DNA from: Phorcus lineatus | Lineage: Eukaryota; Mollusca; Gastropoda; Trochida; Trochidae | Length of the DNA: 64,000 bases | Assembly (NCBI GenBank): GCA_921293015.1 | Contig: OV121096.1 | Coordinates: 7,993,000 to 8,056,999 of the forward strand | Reading direction: 5' to 3' | Part shown: positions 46,745-56,011 of the stretch, piece by piece | How positions within the stretch are numbered: position 1 is the stretch's first letter | Layout of the letters: every line of letters starts with the position of its first letter | Notes under the pieces: generated by a model | Told to the model about the DNA's origin: nothing | Seen by the model: the letters and a program-made list of their open reading frames with translations, nothing else | Database searches by the model: none | Program-made: the position numbers and the translations under genes

Positions 46745-49700
46745 TACTTCCCCCTCCACACTAATGACGTCCTCGTCATTTACTGGAGTAGAGTATTTTA
46801 CCAATAATCTGAGACATGGCACCACCGACTTGCTCGAACACACCAGCTGAAACAAGCTGCTCAATGAGTCTCGATCTCTCAGTAGTCTCGTAGTTGATTC
46901 GTCAGGCTCTGTTGGAAGTTCTACCAGAAGGCTGGATATAGACACAATGTCCTCCTCCGACACACTAGTCTCTGTTGCAATGGTTCTTGCTGTCCTCTGT
47001 CTTGGTCGGGGCTTAGGTGGTACAACCTGGGTCTTCTGAGGATCGGCTGGCAAAGACCCGATGGGCAGGAGAAGGTTCCGATGTAGGGTCCGAGACCTTC
47101 CATCCCCGTGCTCTTTCTTCACAACAAACACCGGAATGTTGGTGTTTGGCTGAGAAACAACCACGTACGGATCCTCCTCCCACTTATCAGAAAGTTTGTG
47201 CTTCCCATCAAAAGCTAAGATCTTTACCAGCACCCGCTCTCCAGGCTGTACCGTAGCACCTCTGACCTTGACATCATAGCCCGCCTTCTGCTGTTCCTGA
47301 GAATCCTTGGATGCTCTGGTCGCAATCTTGTAGGATTCTTCGAGTCTTGTCCTCAGGGCTTGAACATATGATGTCAAACTGTTTGGCTCTCTGTTCAGCT
47401 CAATGCCAAAGGCTAGGTCAAGGGGAAGTCGAGGTTCTCGTCCAAACATGAGAAAGAAAGGGGAGTATCCCGTCGATTCATGTCTTGTTGCGTTGTAAGC
47501 ATGTACGAGTGGCGCAACAAACGACTTCCAATCCTGTTTCTGTTCTGGCTTGAGTGTCCCTAACATATCGAGCAAGGTCCTGTTGAAACGCTCTGTCATG
47601 CCGTTTCCCATAGGATGGTAAGGTGTAGTCCTTGACTGGGCTATTCCGAGCGTAGCACATAGTTCCTTTATCATCTTGCTCATGAAATTGGCTCCTTGGT
47701 CGCTGTGAATCCTCATAGGCATTCCGTAGTGCATCACAAAGTTGTTATAAAATGCTTCGGCTGTGGTCCTAGCTGTTAGATTCTTGGTAGGAATTGCCAA
47801 GGCATACCTGGTAAAGTGGTCTGTGATGACTAGGATGTGCTGGAATCCACCCTTTGAAGTCTCTAAAGTAAGGAAGTCCATACAGACTAACTCCAAAGGC
47901 TGCGAGGTGGTGATGGACACTAATGGAGCTCTGATGTTGGTAGGTGTCTTGCGCCTCAAGCATCTATGGCAGGTCTTGATCCAGTCCTCTGTATCCGCTT
48001 GCATTCCTGGCCAGTAGAATCGATCTCGGAGCAATGAAAGAGTCCTATCACGTCCCGGATGTCCAACGTCGTTGTGAAGGCCTTTCAATGCATCCTCAAT
48101 GAATCTTGATGGAAGTACTAGCTGGAATTTGATCTGGCCATCCACATTGATTCGCCGATGTAATATCCCTCGATCCAGTACAAGTGAGTTGAACGAGCGA
48201 AACAGTGATGTATTGGCTGTGGTATTTGGAAATTCCTGTCTCTGTGGTTTCCTCTTTATCCTCACAGCTTGTATCCATGGCTTCAGAGTGGAATCCTCGC
48301 CTTGAGCCATGCGCCAATCTCTATCTGTCATCCCCTTGAGGTCACGTGATGCCTTGGACAATTCATCATCAATCGACGTCGCAGAGATGCAAAGAGATTC
48401 GATGTAGGGTTGGGAATGTAATACCCCACAAATGGCCTTGACAGAATCCATGGATAGCTGTTCTGATGATAGCTTCTGATACTGTGGAAGTCTTGACAAG
48501 GTATCAGCATCTGTATTCCTTAGTCCTGGTCTATAGAAGATGTCGAAATCATAGGCTCCGAGTGCTGCTAGCCATCTATGGCCTGTGGCATCCAATTTTG
48601 CACTTGTGAGGACATAAGTAAGAGGGTTATTATCAGTTAGGACTGTGAACTTGGCTCCATACAGGTAATCGTGGAACTTATCACACACTGCCCACTTCAA
48701 AGCAAGGAATTCCAGACGATGTGCAGAGTAGTTCCTTTCTGGCTTGCTTAGTCCTCGGCTTGCATAGCTGATTACCTTCTTGATGCCACCTTGTTCTTGA
48801 TATAAAACAGCGCCGATTCCTTTCCCACTCGCATCAGTGTGCAGCTCAAAGGGTGTCGCATAGTTCGGATATCCAAGCACTGGTGGTGAGGTTAGCATCT
48901 CCTTGATGTGGTTGAACGCTTGCTCATGTTCATCATTCCAGTGCCATGGTTCCTCTGGAGGTTTCTTTGACTTCTTGGATTTCCCATGAGGCATGAGTGC
49001 TGAGAGTGGCTTGGCTATCTTGGCAAAGTCCTTTACGAACTTCCGGTAATATCCAGCAAATCCAAGAAACTGGCGTACTTCTGCTGGACTAGTAGGACGT
49101 GGCCAATTCAGTACTCGTTCAATTTTTTCTGGATCTGCCATTATGCCTTCTTCGGATACGATGTGACCAAGGAACTTGATTTTCTTCTTGAAGAAGGAAC
49201 ACTTCTCAGGTGAAAGCTTGAGGCCAGTTTCTCTGATGCGTTGAAATACTTGCTTCAACCTGTCTAAGTGTTCTTCAGGAGACGATGAGAAGATGATGAT
49301 ATCGTCGAGATAGATCAAGCAGATCTTTAAATGAAGTCCCTCGAAACACTCGTTCATGAGCCGTTGGTAAGTGGCTGGACTGTTGCAAAGTCCAAAAGGC
49401 ATTCTATTATATTCGTAAAATCCTAAGGGTCCAACTGTAAATGCCGTTCTTTCCTTATGAGTTTCCTCTATTTCAACTTGGTGATACCCAGACTTCATAT
49501 CGAACGTACTGTAGTACTTTGATCCTGCAAGTGCTTCGAACATCTCTTCAATCCTTGGAATCGCATAATTGTCCTTAATTGTCCGTTGGTTGAGCTGACG
49601 AAAATCTACACAAAGTCTCAACTTGCCTGTCTTCTTCCTAACTAGGACAACGTTGGATGACCAAGGAGAGTGTGAACGTCTGATGACACCACAGAGTAGG

Positions 49701-50857
49701 AGTTGATGCAGATGTTCCTTAACTTCCTCATACATAGCAGGTGGTATACGTCGGTATCGCTGCTTAAAAGGCATCTCATCCTTGAGTTCGATCCTGTGCC
49801 TGACTGCTTCTGTGTGGCCTAAATCTGTGTCACCGGTTGAGAAGATATCCAAATAGTCAGTGATGACTTGTCTCCCTTGTTGTAACTCCTCATCTGTGAC
49901 TGCTGATTTGTTGAAATCCATTAAATCTAACACACTTGAATCAGAGTTCGAGGTAGGGTTAGGTGTATCTTCCAACTTTACAACCTGTAACTCACAGAGT
50001 AAGGCGCGACTTGGTATCTTGATGTTTCTTGTGGTAAGGTTAGACACATGTACATCAACATAAAACTTCTGGCCACTTCCATCATAGGACACTAAAGTTG
50101 GTGTAAGGTCAAGGTCATCCGGTATCTGTGATCCTGACGTAGAATGAACTATGACATGAGTAAAATGATAGGGTAGGGGCTGGTCAACATATCCTGATAT
50201 ATGAATCTCTGAGTTTGCTGGTATAATCTTGTGACTACGTTCCGCACTCTTTACCTTGCCTATTGAGAAATTCCTTTTAGCTAACTCCTTTTCTCTCAAT
50301 ACTATGCTGCGGAAAGCCAAATACCATGGGGTATGGAGATTCGCCTGTTGTAAGAATCTTGGTCCAAACTGGTTCTGACACTGATTGAGATAGATGGAGA
50401 GGATGTTGGTTCCAAGAGTGATGGGTATTGTCTTGTTGTATAGACTGTCTGGTACAACGAGTAGCATAGACTGGATCTTGGTCGCAGTGCTTCCTGGTCC
50501 CTCTATGTCGACAACAATGAATCCACTATAATGAAGAAGTTCCCCGTCTGCACACTCTACATGTAGAAGTTGCTTTAGTGGTTCCAAAGGCACATCTGAG
50601 AAGTTCTGACGATAAAAAGTTTCACCTATCGTTGATATCGTAGCTCCAGTGTCTAGCAGTGCCTTAGTCCGTATCCCATTCACTCCAATCTCTGTTTCAG
50701 TAGGTTCTCCAACCAACTCAGCCACTTGTTGTTGATGGATGTTGACCTTGTTTCCTAGGCCCATGGTCCGCCCCTCCCCATAGGCCCTTGAAAGTTTCCC
50801 TGGTCCTGTTGCATAGGATAGCGACATCCACGTTGAATGTGACCTGGCTGTCCACAT
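46712..50857 (-). CDS. pol: gypsy pol polyprotein (protease-RT-RNase H-integrase)
   Basis: Open frame of 1,381 codons, read in the -1 frame relative to gag; translation is expected to enter at the slippery site 50,794-50,800, so the first ~20 codons are not used. Protease ALLDTGATISTIG (about 66-78). RT from KQRYRRIPP (365) with LRLCVDFRQLN, FDMKSGYHQVEI and catalytic YLDDIIIF (516). RNase H ELHTDASGKG (674), E716, LTDNNPL (742), NTDADTLSR (784). Integrase zinc finger H928...H933...CHRC (963-966). DDE core D994, D1053 (IHSDQGANF), E1089 (MTERFNRTLLD). A GPY/F-like C-terminal module is near GERVLVKI...LSDKWEEDPYVV. The last residues are encoded in the LTR. All key residues are present. Confidence 0.95.
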   Translation of the reverse strand: MWTARSHSTWMSLSYATGPGKLSRAYGEGRTMGLGNKVNIHQQQVAELVGEPTETEIGVNGIRTKALLDTGATISTIGETFYRQNFSDVPLEPLKQLLHVECADGELLHYSGFIVVDIEGPGSTATKIQSMLLVVPDSLYNKTIPITLGTNILSIYLNQCQNQFGPRFLQQANLHTPWYLAFRSIVLREKELAKRNFSIGKVKSAERSHKIIPANSEIHISGYVDQPLPYHFTHVIVHSTSGSQIPDDLDLTPTLVSYDGSGQKFYVDVHVSNLTTRNIKIPSRALLCELQVVKLEDTPNPTSNSDSSVLDLMDFNKSAVTDEELQQGRQVITDYLDIFSTGDTDLGHTEAVRHRIELKDEMPFKQRYRRIPPAMYEEVKEHLHQLLLCGVIRRSHSPWSSNVVLVRKKTGKLRLCVDFRQLNQRTIKDNYAIPRIEEMFEALAGSKYYSTFDMKSGYHQVEIEETHKERTAFTVGPLGFYEYNRMPFGLCNSPATYQRLMNECFEGLHLKICLIYLDDIIIFSSSPEEHLDRLKQVFQRIRETGLKLSPEKCSFFKKKIKFLGHIVSEEGIMADPEKIERVLNWPRPTSPAEVRQFLGFAGYYRKFVKDFAKIAKPLSALMPHGKSKKSKKPPEEPWHWNDEHEQAFNHIKEMLTSPPVLGYPNYATPFELHTDASGKGIGAVLYQEQGGIKKVISYASRGLSKPERNYSAHRLEFLALKWAVCDKFHDYLYGAKFTVLTDNNPLTYVLTSAKLDATGHRWLAALGAYDFDIFYRPGLRNTDADTLSRLPQYQKLSSEQLSMDSVKAICGVLHSQPYIESLCISATSIDDELSKASRDLKGMTDRDWRMAQGEDSTLKPWIQAVRIKRKPQRQEFPNTTANTSLFRSFNSLVLDRGILHRRINVDGQIKFQLVLPSRFIEDALKGLHNDVGHPGRDRTLSLLRDRFYWPGMQADTEDWIKTCHRCLRRKTPTNIRAPLVSITTSQPLELVCMDFLTLETSKGGFQHILVITDHFTRYALAIPTKNLTARTTAEAFYNNFVMHYGMPMRIHSDQGANFMSKMIKELCATLGIAQSRTTPYHPMGNGMTERFNRTLLDMLGTLKPEQKQDWKSFVAPLVHAYNATRHESTGYSPFFLMFGREPRLPLDLAFGIELNREPNSLTSYVQALRTRLEESYKIATRASKDSQEQQKAGYDVKVRGATVQPGERVLVKILAFDGKHKLSDKWEEDPYVVVSQPNTNIPVFVVKKEHGDGRSRTLHRNLLLPIGSLPADPQKTQVVPPKPRPRQRTARTIATETSVSEEDIVSISSLLVELPTEPDESTTRLLRDRDSLSSLFQLVCSSKSVVPCLRLLVKYSTPVNDEDVISVEGEVCGRVSNLNCI
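46745..46757 (-). promoter_or_regulatory. polypurine tract
   Basis: On the minus strand GGAGGGGGAAGTA lies immediately upstream of the 3' LTR, as required for plus-strand DNA priming. Confidence 0.8.
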
Positions 50858-51885
50858 CTAGGGATGTCGTCAAAAGTCTGAGGTCCTTGAAACCATCCTG
50901 GGTCTCCTCGACCTGTTGGGTTACCTCGTCCTCGACCTTGACAGAACGGTTTGTTCCCTCTTGACCTTGGTGGGCGTGTCCAGTTCCTTGGTTGCAGCCA
51001 TTGTTCCTGACCTTGAGCATGACCTCGGTTCCACTGGTTACCTTGACCTATGACATGTGGTTGCTGATCAGTGCTCTTTACTTGCTCCTTAAGTTTGTTG
51101 ATCTCAGTTGACATAGACTTGAGCATACCCTTAATCTCCTGAAGCTTTGTTTGTTCCTGTGGTACAGCAGACTTACTCATTGCAGACCTCTTGGCTGTCG
51201 GTTTCCTCTGTTGCAAATCCTGCTCCAATTGTCGAAGGTACTTGACAAATGATCCTAGAGATCCATGCTGCTCATACCTATGACTTGACATGTCTTTAAG
51301 GTCCAGTCGCAGTCCTGCCCATAGAGTGTCTCTCAATAGCCCGTCTCGCTCTCCAGGCTTCACTTTCCCCAGAGCGATGGCTTGATCCAGAATGTCCTCC
51401 AATCTACAAGTCCAATCCGCTACAGATTCTTCTTCTCCTTGCTTGGCGGTGTAGAATTCGGACATTATGTTATGTTCTGTGTGGACCATCCCAAAGACAC
51501 TCTCTAACTTGTCAATCAAATTCTCCAAAGGCGCATCCTTATCTACATGAATGGCTACACGTGCTGCCTTTCCTCGTAATGACCTGTGAACGGCGTCCGC
51601 AACATCCTGTTGAGAGTACCTAGTAGACAGACAGGTGTACTCGTGCTTCCACTGGTCAAAGTCTACATCACCTTTCCTGTCCCCTGAAAAGTATGGTAAC
51701 TGCGGTGACTTTGCTAGTGTAACTGTTGGTGGAAGAGAGGGTTTAGACTCCTGTGCAGCTTTGCTAACTGATGCCATCCAATCTATCAACTCAAGCGGTG
51801 TATCTGCCTTAGGTCTCAGATCTAACTTCTTAAGTGAAGACACAAGCTGTCTAACTTCTTCGTCTGTCATATCTGCTGAAGCCAT
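50755..51885 (-). CDS. gag: gypsy Gag
   Basis: I place the start at the ATG 51,883-51,885 (MASADMTDEEVRQLVSSLKK); the frame stays open upstream but without an ATG. The 376-aa protein has a capsid-like helical region (FSGDRKGDVDFDQWKHEY.., RSLRGKAARVAI, EEESVADWTCRLEDIL). A coiled-coil-like segment follows (LKSMSTEINKLKEQVKS), then a Gly/Arg-rich nucleocapsid tail. The zinc knuckle reads IPRCGQPGHIQRGC: the last Cys-His-Cys positions fit CX2CX4HX4C, but Ile occupies the first Cys position. It ends at TAG 50,755-50,757, overlapping pol by 103 bp. Confidence 0.9.
   Translation of the reverse strand: MASADMTDEEVRQLVSSLKKLDLRPKADTPLELIDWMASVSKAAQESKPSLPPTVTLAKSPQLPYFSGDRKGDVDFDQWKHEYTCLSTRYSQQDVADAVHRSLRGKAARVAIHVDKDAPLENLIDKLESVFGMVHTEHNIMSEFYTAKQGEEESVADWTCRLEDILDQAIALGKVKPGERDGLLRDTLWAGLRLDLKDMSSHRYEQHGSLGSFVKYLRQLEQDLQQRKPTAKRSAMSKSAVPQEQTKLQEIKGMLKSMSTEINKLKEQVKSTDQQPHVIGQGNQWNRGHAQGQEQWLQPRNWTRPPRSRGNKPFCQGRGRGNPTGRGDPGWFQGPQTFDDIPRCGQPGHIQRGCRYPMQQDQGNFQGPMGRGGPWA
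50758..50800 (-). promoter_or_regulatory. -1 ribosomal frameshift signal between gag and pol
   Basis: Minus strand: slippery heptamer G GGA AAC (50,794-50,800), in register with the gag frame, then a 7-nt spacer TTTCAAG. A 9-bp hairpin follows: GGCCTATGG (50,778-50,786) paired with CCATGGGCC (50,758-50,766), one G-T pair, 11-nt loop. Pol lies in exactly the -1 frame. Heptamer, spacing and stem all match canonical signals. Confidence 0.8.
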
Positions 51886-51989
51886 ATTTGAAGTTATATG
51901 CACAACACAATAACACTTTGAATATGGAAAACACAACACAAGTCTTGCTTGAAAATGCGATACAGATGTAGAATCCGAAAAACGCACGC

Positions 51990-53171
51990 GGATAATACAC
52001 GAAAAGAATACTTTAAATGAATTATTTAAAGATGATTTAGTTAAATGTTATTTATAAATGGTATGGATCTTAATCCATAATGAATTTAAGTTTAAATTAA
52101 TTTACATTATATGTTTAAATGAGATTTAGTTTGAGTTTAGATAATAACGAACTGATGCAGGTAAGTATAGTGCAGGTGTACGCGCGCAGGGGCTTGAATA
52201 TGTTACCTCACATAATGAGAGTGAGAATACCAAAAACTATGAAAATGAAGAGATGAGAGCAAACAACGAAGCAATAACCCTTACATAATTGAATGAACAA
52301 CCAAAATATATGCAATGAAAGAATGAAATGAATGAACGCAACACAACCCTATAGCTAAACCTCAAAAGAAATCTACATACTAATAACCAAAACTGTTAAC
52401 ACAACACAACTAATGAATTTAAACTATTTCTAAAGTTTTATTATAATATATATATATTATAATACTTATCTAATAAATTACCAAGAGCTATATTAAGTAG
52501 TTGATTTTACTAACACTAACTAATACACATTCATACACACAGACACATCGTGGTTGTATGAGGCATAATTGAAATCTCTAACTTAATACCCAATAGAAAT
52601 AATTAATCTAACTTAAAGGTTAGTAACTTATCCTTACTAATGCTTAAATAAAGACAACACAGTATAAATAAATCAAACAGCAGGCAAATGTGTATACTTA
52701 AGTACAAATAATACCAGCTCCGGAGCACTTATCTAAAGGGTACCCATATGTGAATACGAAACAAACATCATCATGCATACAATGGAACAACAAAAGTCAA
52801 TACATGAATGAACATCCAAATCAATTACAATATATGGTATCAAATAGACAAAGTTCAAATTATATGAATGAATACAGGATATCACAGTTCATATAATCAT
52901 CAAGGTCAAAGGAAGGTCAAGGTCACACAAGTGTCCATATGCAGTGGAGGTCACACAAGTGTCCATATGTACTGAAGGTCACACAAGTGTCCATATGTAT
53001 TCAATGTCACAGGTAAATACATGAATAAATCAATATCTGATAAATCAATAATCAACAGTCTATTCACCGAGTGAAAGGTTGGCGAAGTTGTTGTGATGGT
53101 GGTCCATAGCTATCGTAGTCTTAGCTAGGCTGACGTAGGTCCATCTCTTATGGCGGTGTCCAGTCCATGAA
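51990..53171 (-). other. gypsy 5' leader with 28-bp triple repeat
   Basis: About 1.2 kb of AT-rich, apparently non-coding RNA leader between PBS and gag. It contains three tandem 28-bp units beginning GGTCACACAAGTGTCCATAT (52,921, 52,949, 52,977). Confidence 0.75.
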
Positions 53172-53189
53172 TCCTCACTGGGGGCTCCA
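53172..53189 (-). promoter_or_regulatory. primer binding site
   Basis: Minus strand TGGAGCCCCCAGTGAGGA lies 3 nt inside the 5' LTR edge. It starts with TGG, complementary to a tRNA CCA end. The tRNA species is not identified. Confidence 0.65.
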
Positions 53190-53192
53190 AAA

Positions 53193-54844
53193 TGTAGCAG
53201 CGTTAGGATGGGTTCTAAAGAGTAACCACAAAGCCACTGGGGTTGTTCGATCATGAGACTTTATTACATCGGTATGCAATATTTTTAGCCTGAAACATGG
53301 TAAAATAACAATATAAGTCTCCATTCAATATATAATATACATGACATGTTAAACACATTGATACTTTAAATTAAACTCGCAATTATTGAATATGCAATAT
53401 GGTAAATGTATACATAAACCATCGACACAGTAAATACTCAAGTGGCTTATCTTAAGTAAATGACAAAAGGAATAAATACACATATCCATATCTAACGTTA
53501 ATGTTAATGATAATAGCTACAAATAGATAATAATAATAACATTCGGTACAGCATTAGTTACAATGATACACATGCATATACTTCATTAAATCATGACGTA
53601 AGACATGATAGATATACATAAGGTAATACAACTTGATAAGTGACAATGACATCGAACATAACGTACCAGGTGGGTCTAACCCGTGCTCTTGCATACACCT
53701 GTGATGCCACCGCCGTAGCCTACGTCATCTGCAGGATGAATAAATACCTTATGCAGATGTTGATATATACAAATGATTAAAAGTAACTACGGTAAAAGTA
53801 CTGCACAACCACTTATATAACCAATCACACTTACCACATTCACTCACACATTCACTTATGATAATGATTATGATAATGATACTGGTAATGATACTTCTTG
53901 ATATGTTAATTATATAGAAAGTAAACTTACTGCTTTGTATTATACTCAAATATTAAATGTACCTAAAATAACTATCATAATATAATGTAATAGGGATAGG
54001 ACACCCACAGAACTCACTGTACTGTGAGATCAATCTTTGACGATAAGCATAAAGTAAATAGAACTCACTGTACTGTGAGTACGATCTCTAGAAGTTAATT
54101 AATACCTTTAACTTAAGATGAATTGATAACTTACTCTATGAAATATATATAATATAAATTACAACTCTATAATTATCTAAATAACTCACAACTGCGAGCT
54201 AGTAACTTAATATATAAAACTATCATAACTCACTGTACTGTGAGTTATCAACACACACTATTTACACATGAGCAGTAATGAATAATGAACATAATTTAAC
54301 TATAGCCGATATGATAACCAACTATGAAATACATATTAATACAACACCAAATATATACACAAGACTAGAGATAACTAACCTTTTCAATATGAAAAACACT
54401 TCCAGACCACCATGGTCTCGATCCTTATGAATAACAAGATGATCCTCACATGGTCAAAGTGACTGACTCATACAACTTCTAATATTGCCAATGAAATATA
54501 ATTTACATGAACCTTATAAAGACTATGCTACGCTTGGCTGAACTCCAAACAATAGAACTTACATGAAGAAACTGAGCAAGGGGCAGCTTGGGAATAGATT
54601 GCAATGTGAAAAGCATGCAGTGCAAGTTAGTAGAGCTGAACTTAAGGTTACACTAAGATTAAATTGTTGTTTAGAGAGCTATGGCATATTATAAAATGTT
54701 TAATGTAAAACAATGATTTAAAATGGTTAGATTTACTCTATGTAATGAGAAAGTATTTCTCATCAAAAGATCACAAACAATTATGTACACTTTACATGTT
54801 TATTAATAAAATCATATACAATTCAAATTACTGACTCTGCCACA
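53193..54844 (-). repeat. 5' LTR
   Basis: 1,652 bp, TG...CA ends. Carries promoter and R region by position, with the same three AACTCACTGTACTGTGAG near-palindromes (54,011, 54,062, about 54,228). Confidence 0.96.
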
Positions 54845-54848
54845 ATCA

Positions 54849-55130
54849 CATACTCCAGAAAGGTACAGAGAAAAGTAAAGGAATATCAACCTCACCAATT
54901 CACTTCCAACGTCCCAGGTACACCCGTGACCTCTCCCCGCAAGGATCAAGTCAAGACTACTGGTACCAGAGCTTAGCCCGCTATTTATTGGCTCCGTACC
55001 GACGTCAATGAAGACCAGGCCTTACTCCAAAGAAGAGATGGTAGCTTATCTAAGGATATCGCGAAGCTGTGTTTCTTTGCGAAACTAAATTATCCCTAGC
55101 TCCATAAATATTTAAGTTATGGAGCCCTAC
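54849..55130. repeat. older dispersed repeat, right part
   Basis: Resumes the repeat interrupted by the gypsy element. CATACTCCAGAAAGGTACAG then AAAGGAATATCAACCTCACC match 62,832 onward. Confidence 0.6.
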
Positions 55131-56005
55131 AATGGCTTATTGTAAAGGGTGCAAACTCCTCTACAAGAAGATATAAATATATGTAACATGAGCATTGGCA
55201 TATTAATGCTACATGTAAAAAGGCTGATAAATGGAGCATGAAAATGACATTTGGACATATATAAATAGCCACAGTCGGCGAATAAAGACATGAATGATAA
55301 AAATAGATTCATGAATGTAAAGTACATGATATGTACTTTCGATATATACAATAATTGGTGATATTTTATGAAAGTACTTTAGGGGAGAGGCGGGAAAAAG
55401 GTCGCACGCTCGAACCGCGTGACAGTGGGTCGTTGGTATAAGGGTTACTGGGTATGTGGGTGATGACTGAATGGATGAGTGGATGGGCTTTGAGTGAGTT
55501 ATAAAAATCCAGTTGTTCACTTCCTTGAAAAATCACAGTGATATTTGGTCTGATCACATCTATCTATTTTTTTGCCAAAGTTCTTAGTGTGCCCCGTCGA
55601 CCTGACAATCCAAATACAAGTTGCGGGATGAACACGTTAAACATGGACATAGGCGTTTTGTTATTGTTAAGCCTCAGACAAGAAACGAAATAAATCCAAA
55701 AAAAATCAAACTTACAGGATATTTGCATACAAATGCATAGGTAAGTAAATAATACACTTAAAACACTCAAGATTCCTGCTATTTGCTATTGTAAGCATTA
55801 TCTTATCCAAAATTGTATTTATTGTTGTCAGATACGTCTCTGCATGTTGGTATATTATGGATAAGGCATGGCACAAAGACATTATTAAGAACAAATTCTG
55901 TTAGGCAAAATGGAATTAAACTATAAAATGCCCTTCAAGAACGTGACGTCGCTAAATATTTAGTATCTAGAGATATGCTAATTTTGATCAAATATGTGTA
56001 TCGTA
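55131..56005. other. non-coding stretch
   Basis: Several overlapping minus-strand frames, none with domain features. AT-rich. Confidence 0.4.
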
Positions 56006-56011
56006 TTGCAG

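Larger units (their letters stand above)
45093..54844 (-). mobile_element. complete Ty3/gypsy LTR retrotransposon, 9.75 kb
   Basis: Two 1,652-bp LTRs (TG...CA) flank gag and pol on the minus strand. A 4-bp target duplication ATCA lies at 45089-45092 and 54845-54848. Domain order protease-RT-RNase H-integrase marks Ty3/gypsy (Metaviridae). I find no internal stop, frameshift or missing catalytic motif in pol, and only four LTR differences by eye. The insertion is therefore recent and the copy may be transposition-competent. No envelope frame: pol runs into the 3' LTR. The internal leader between 5' LTR and gag is long (about 1.3 kb). Confidence 0.96.

Noticed and set aside
46712-54844. Endogenous retrovirus with envelope
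   Set aside because: No third frame or transmembrane envelope-like protein between pol and the 3' LTR; pol runs into the LTR.
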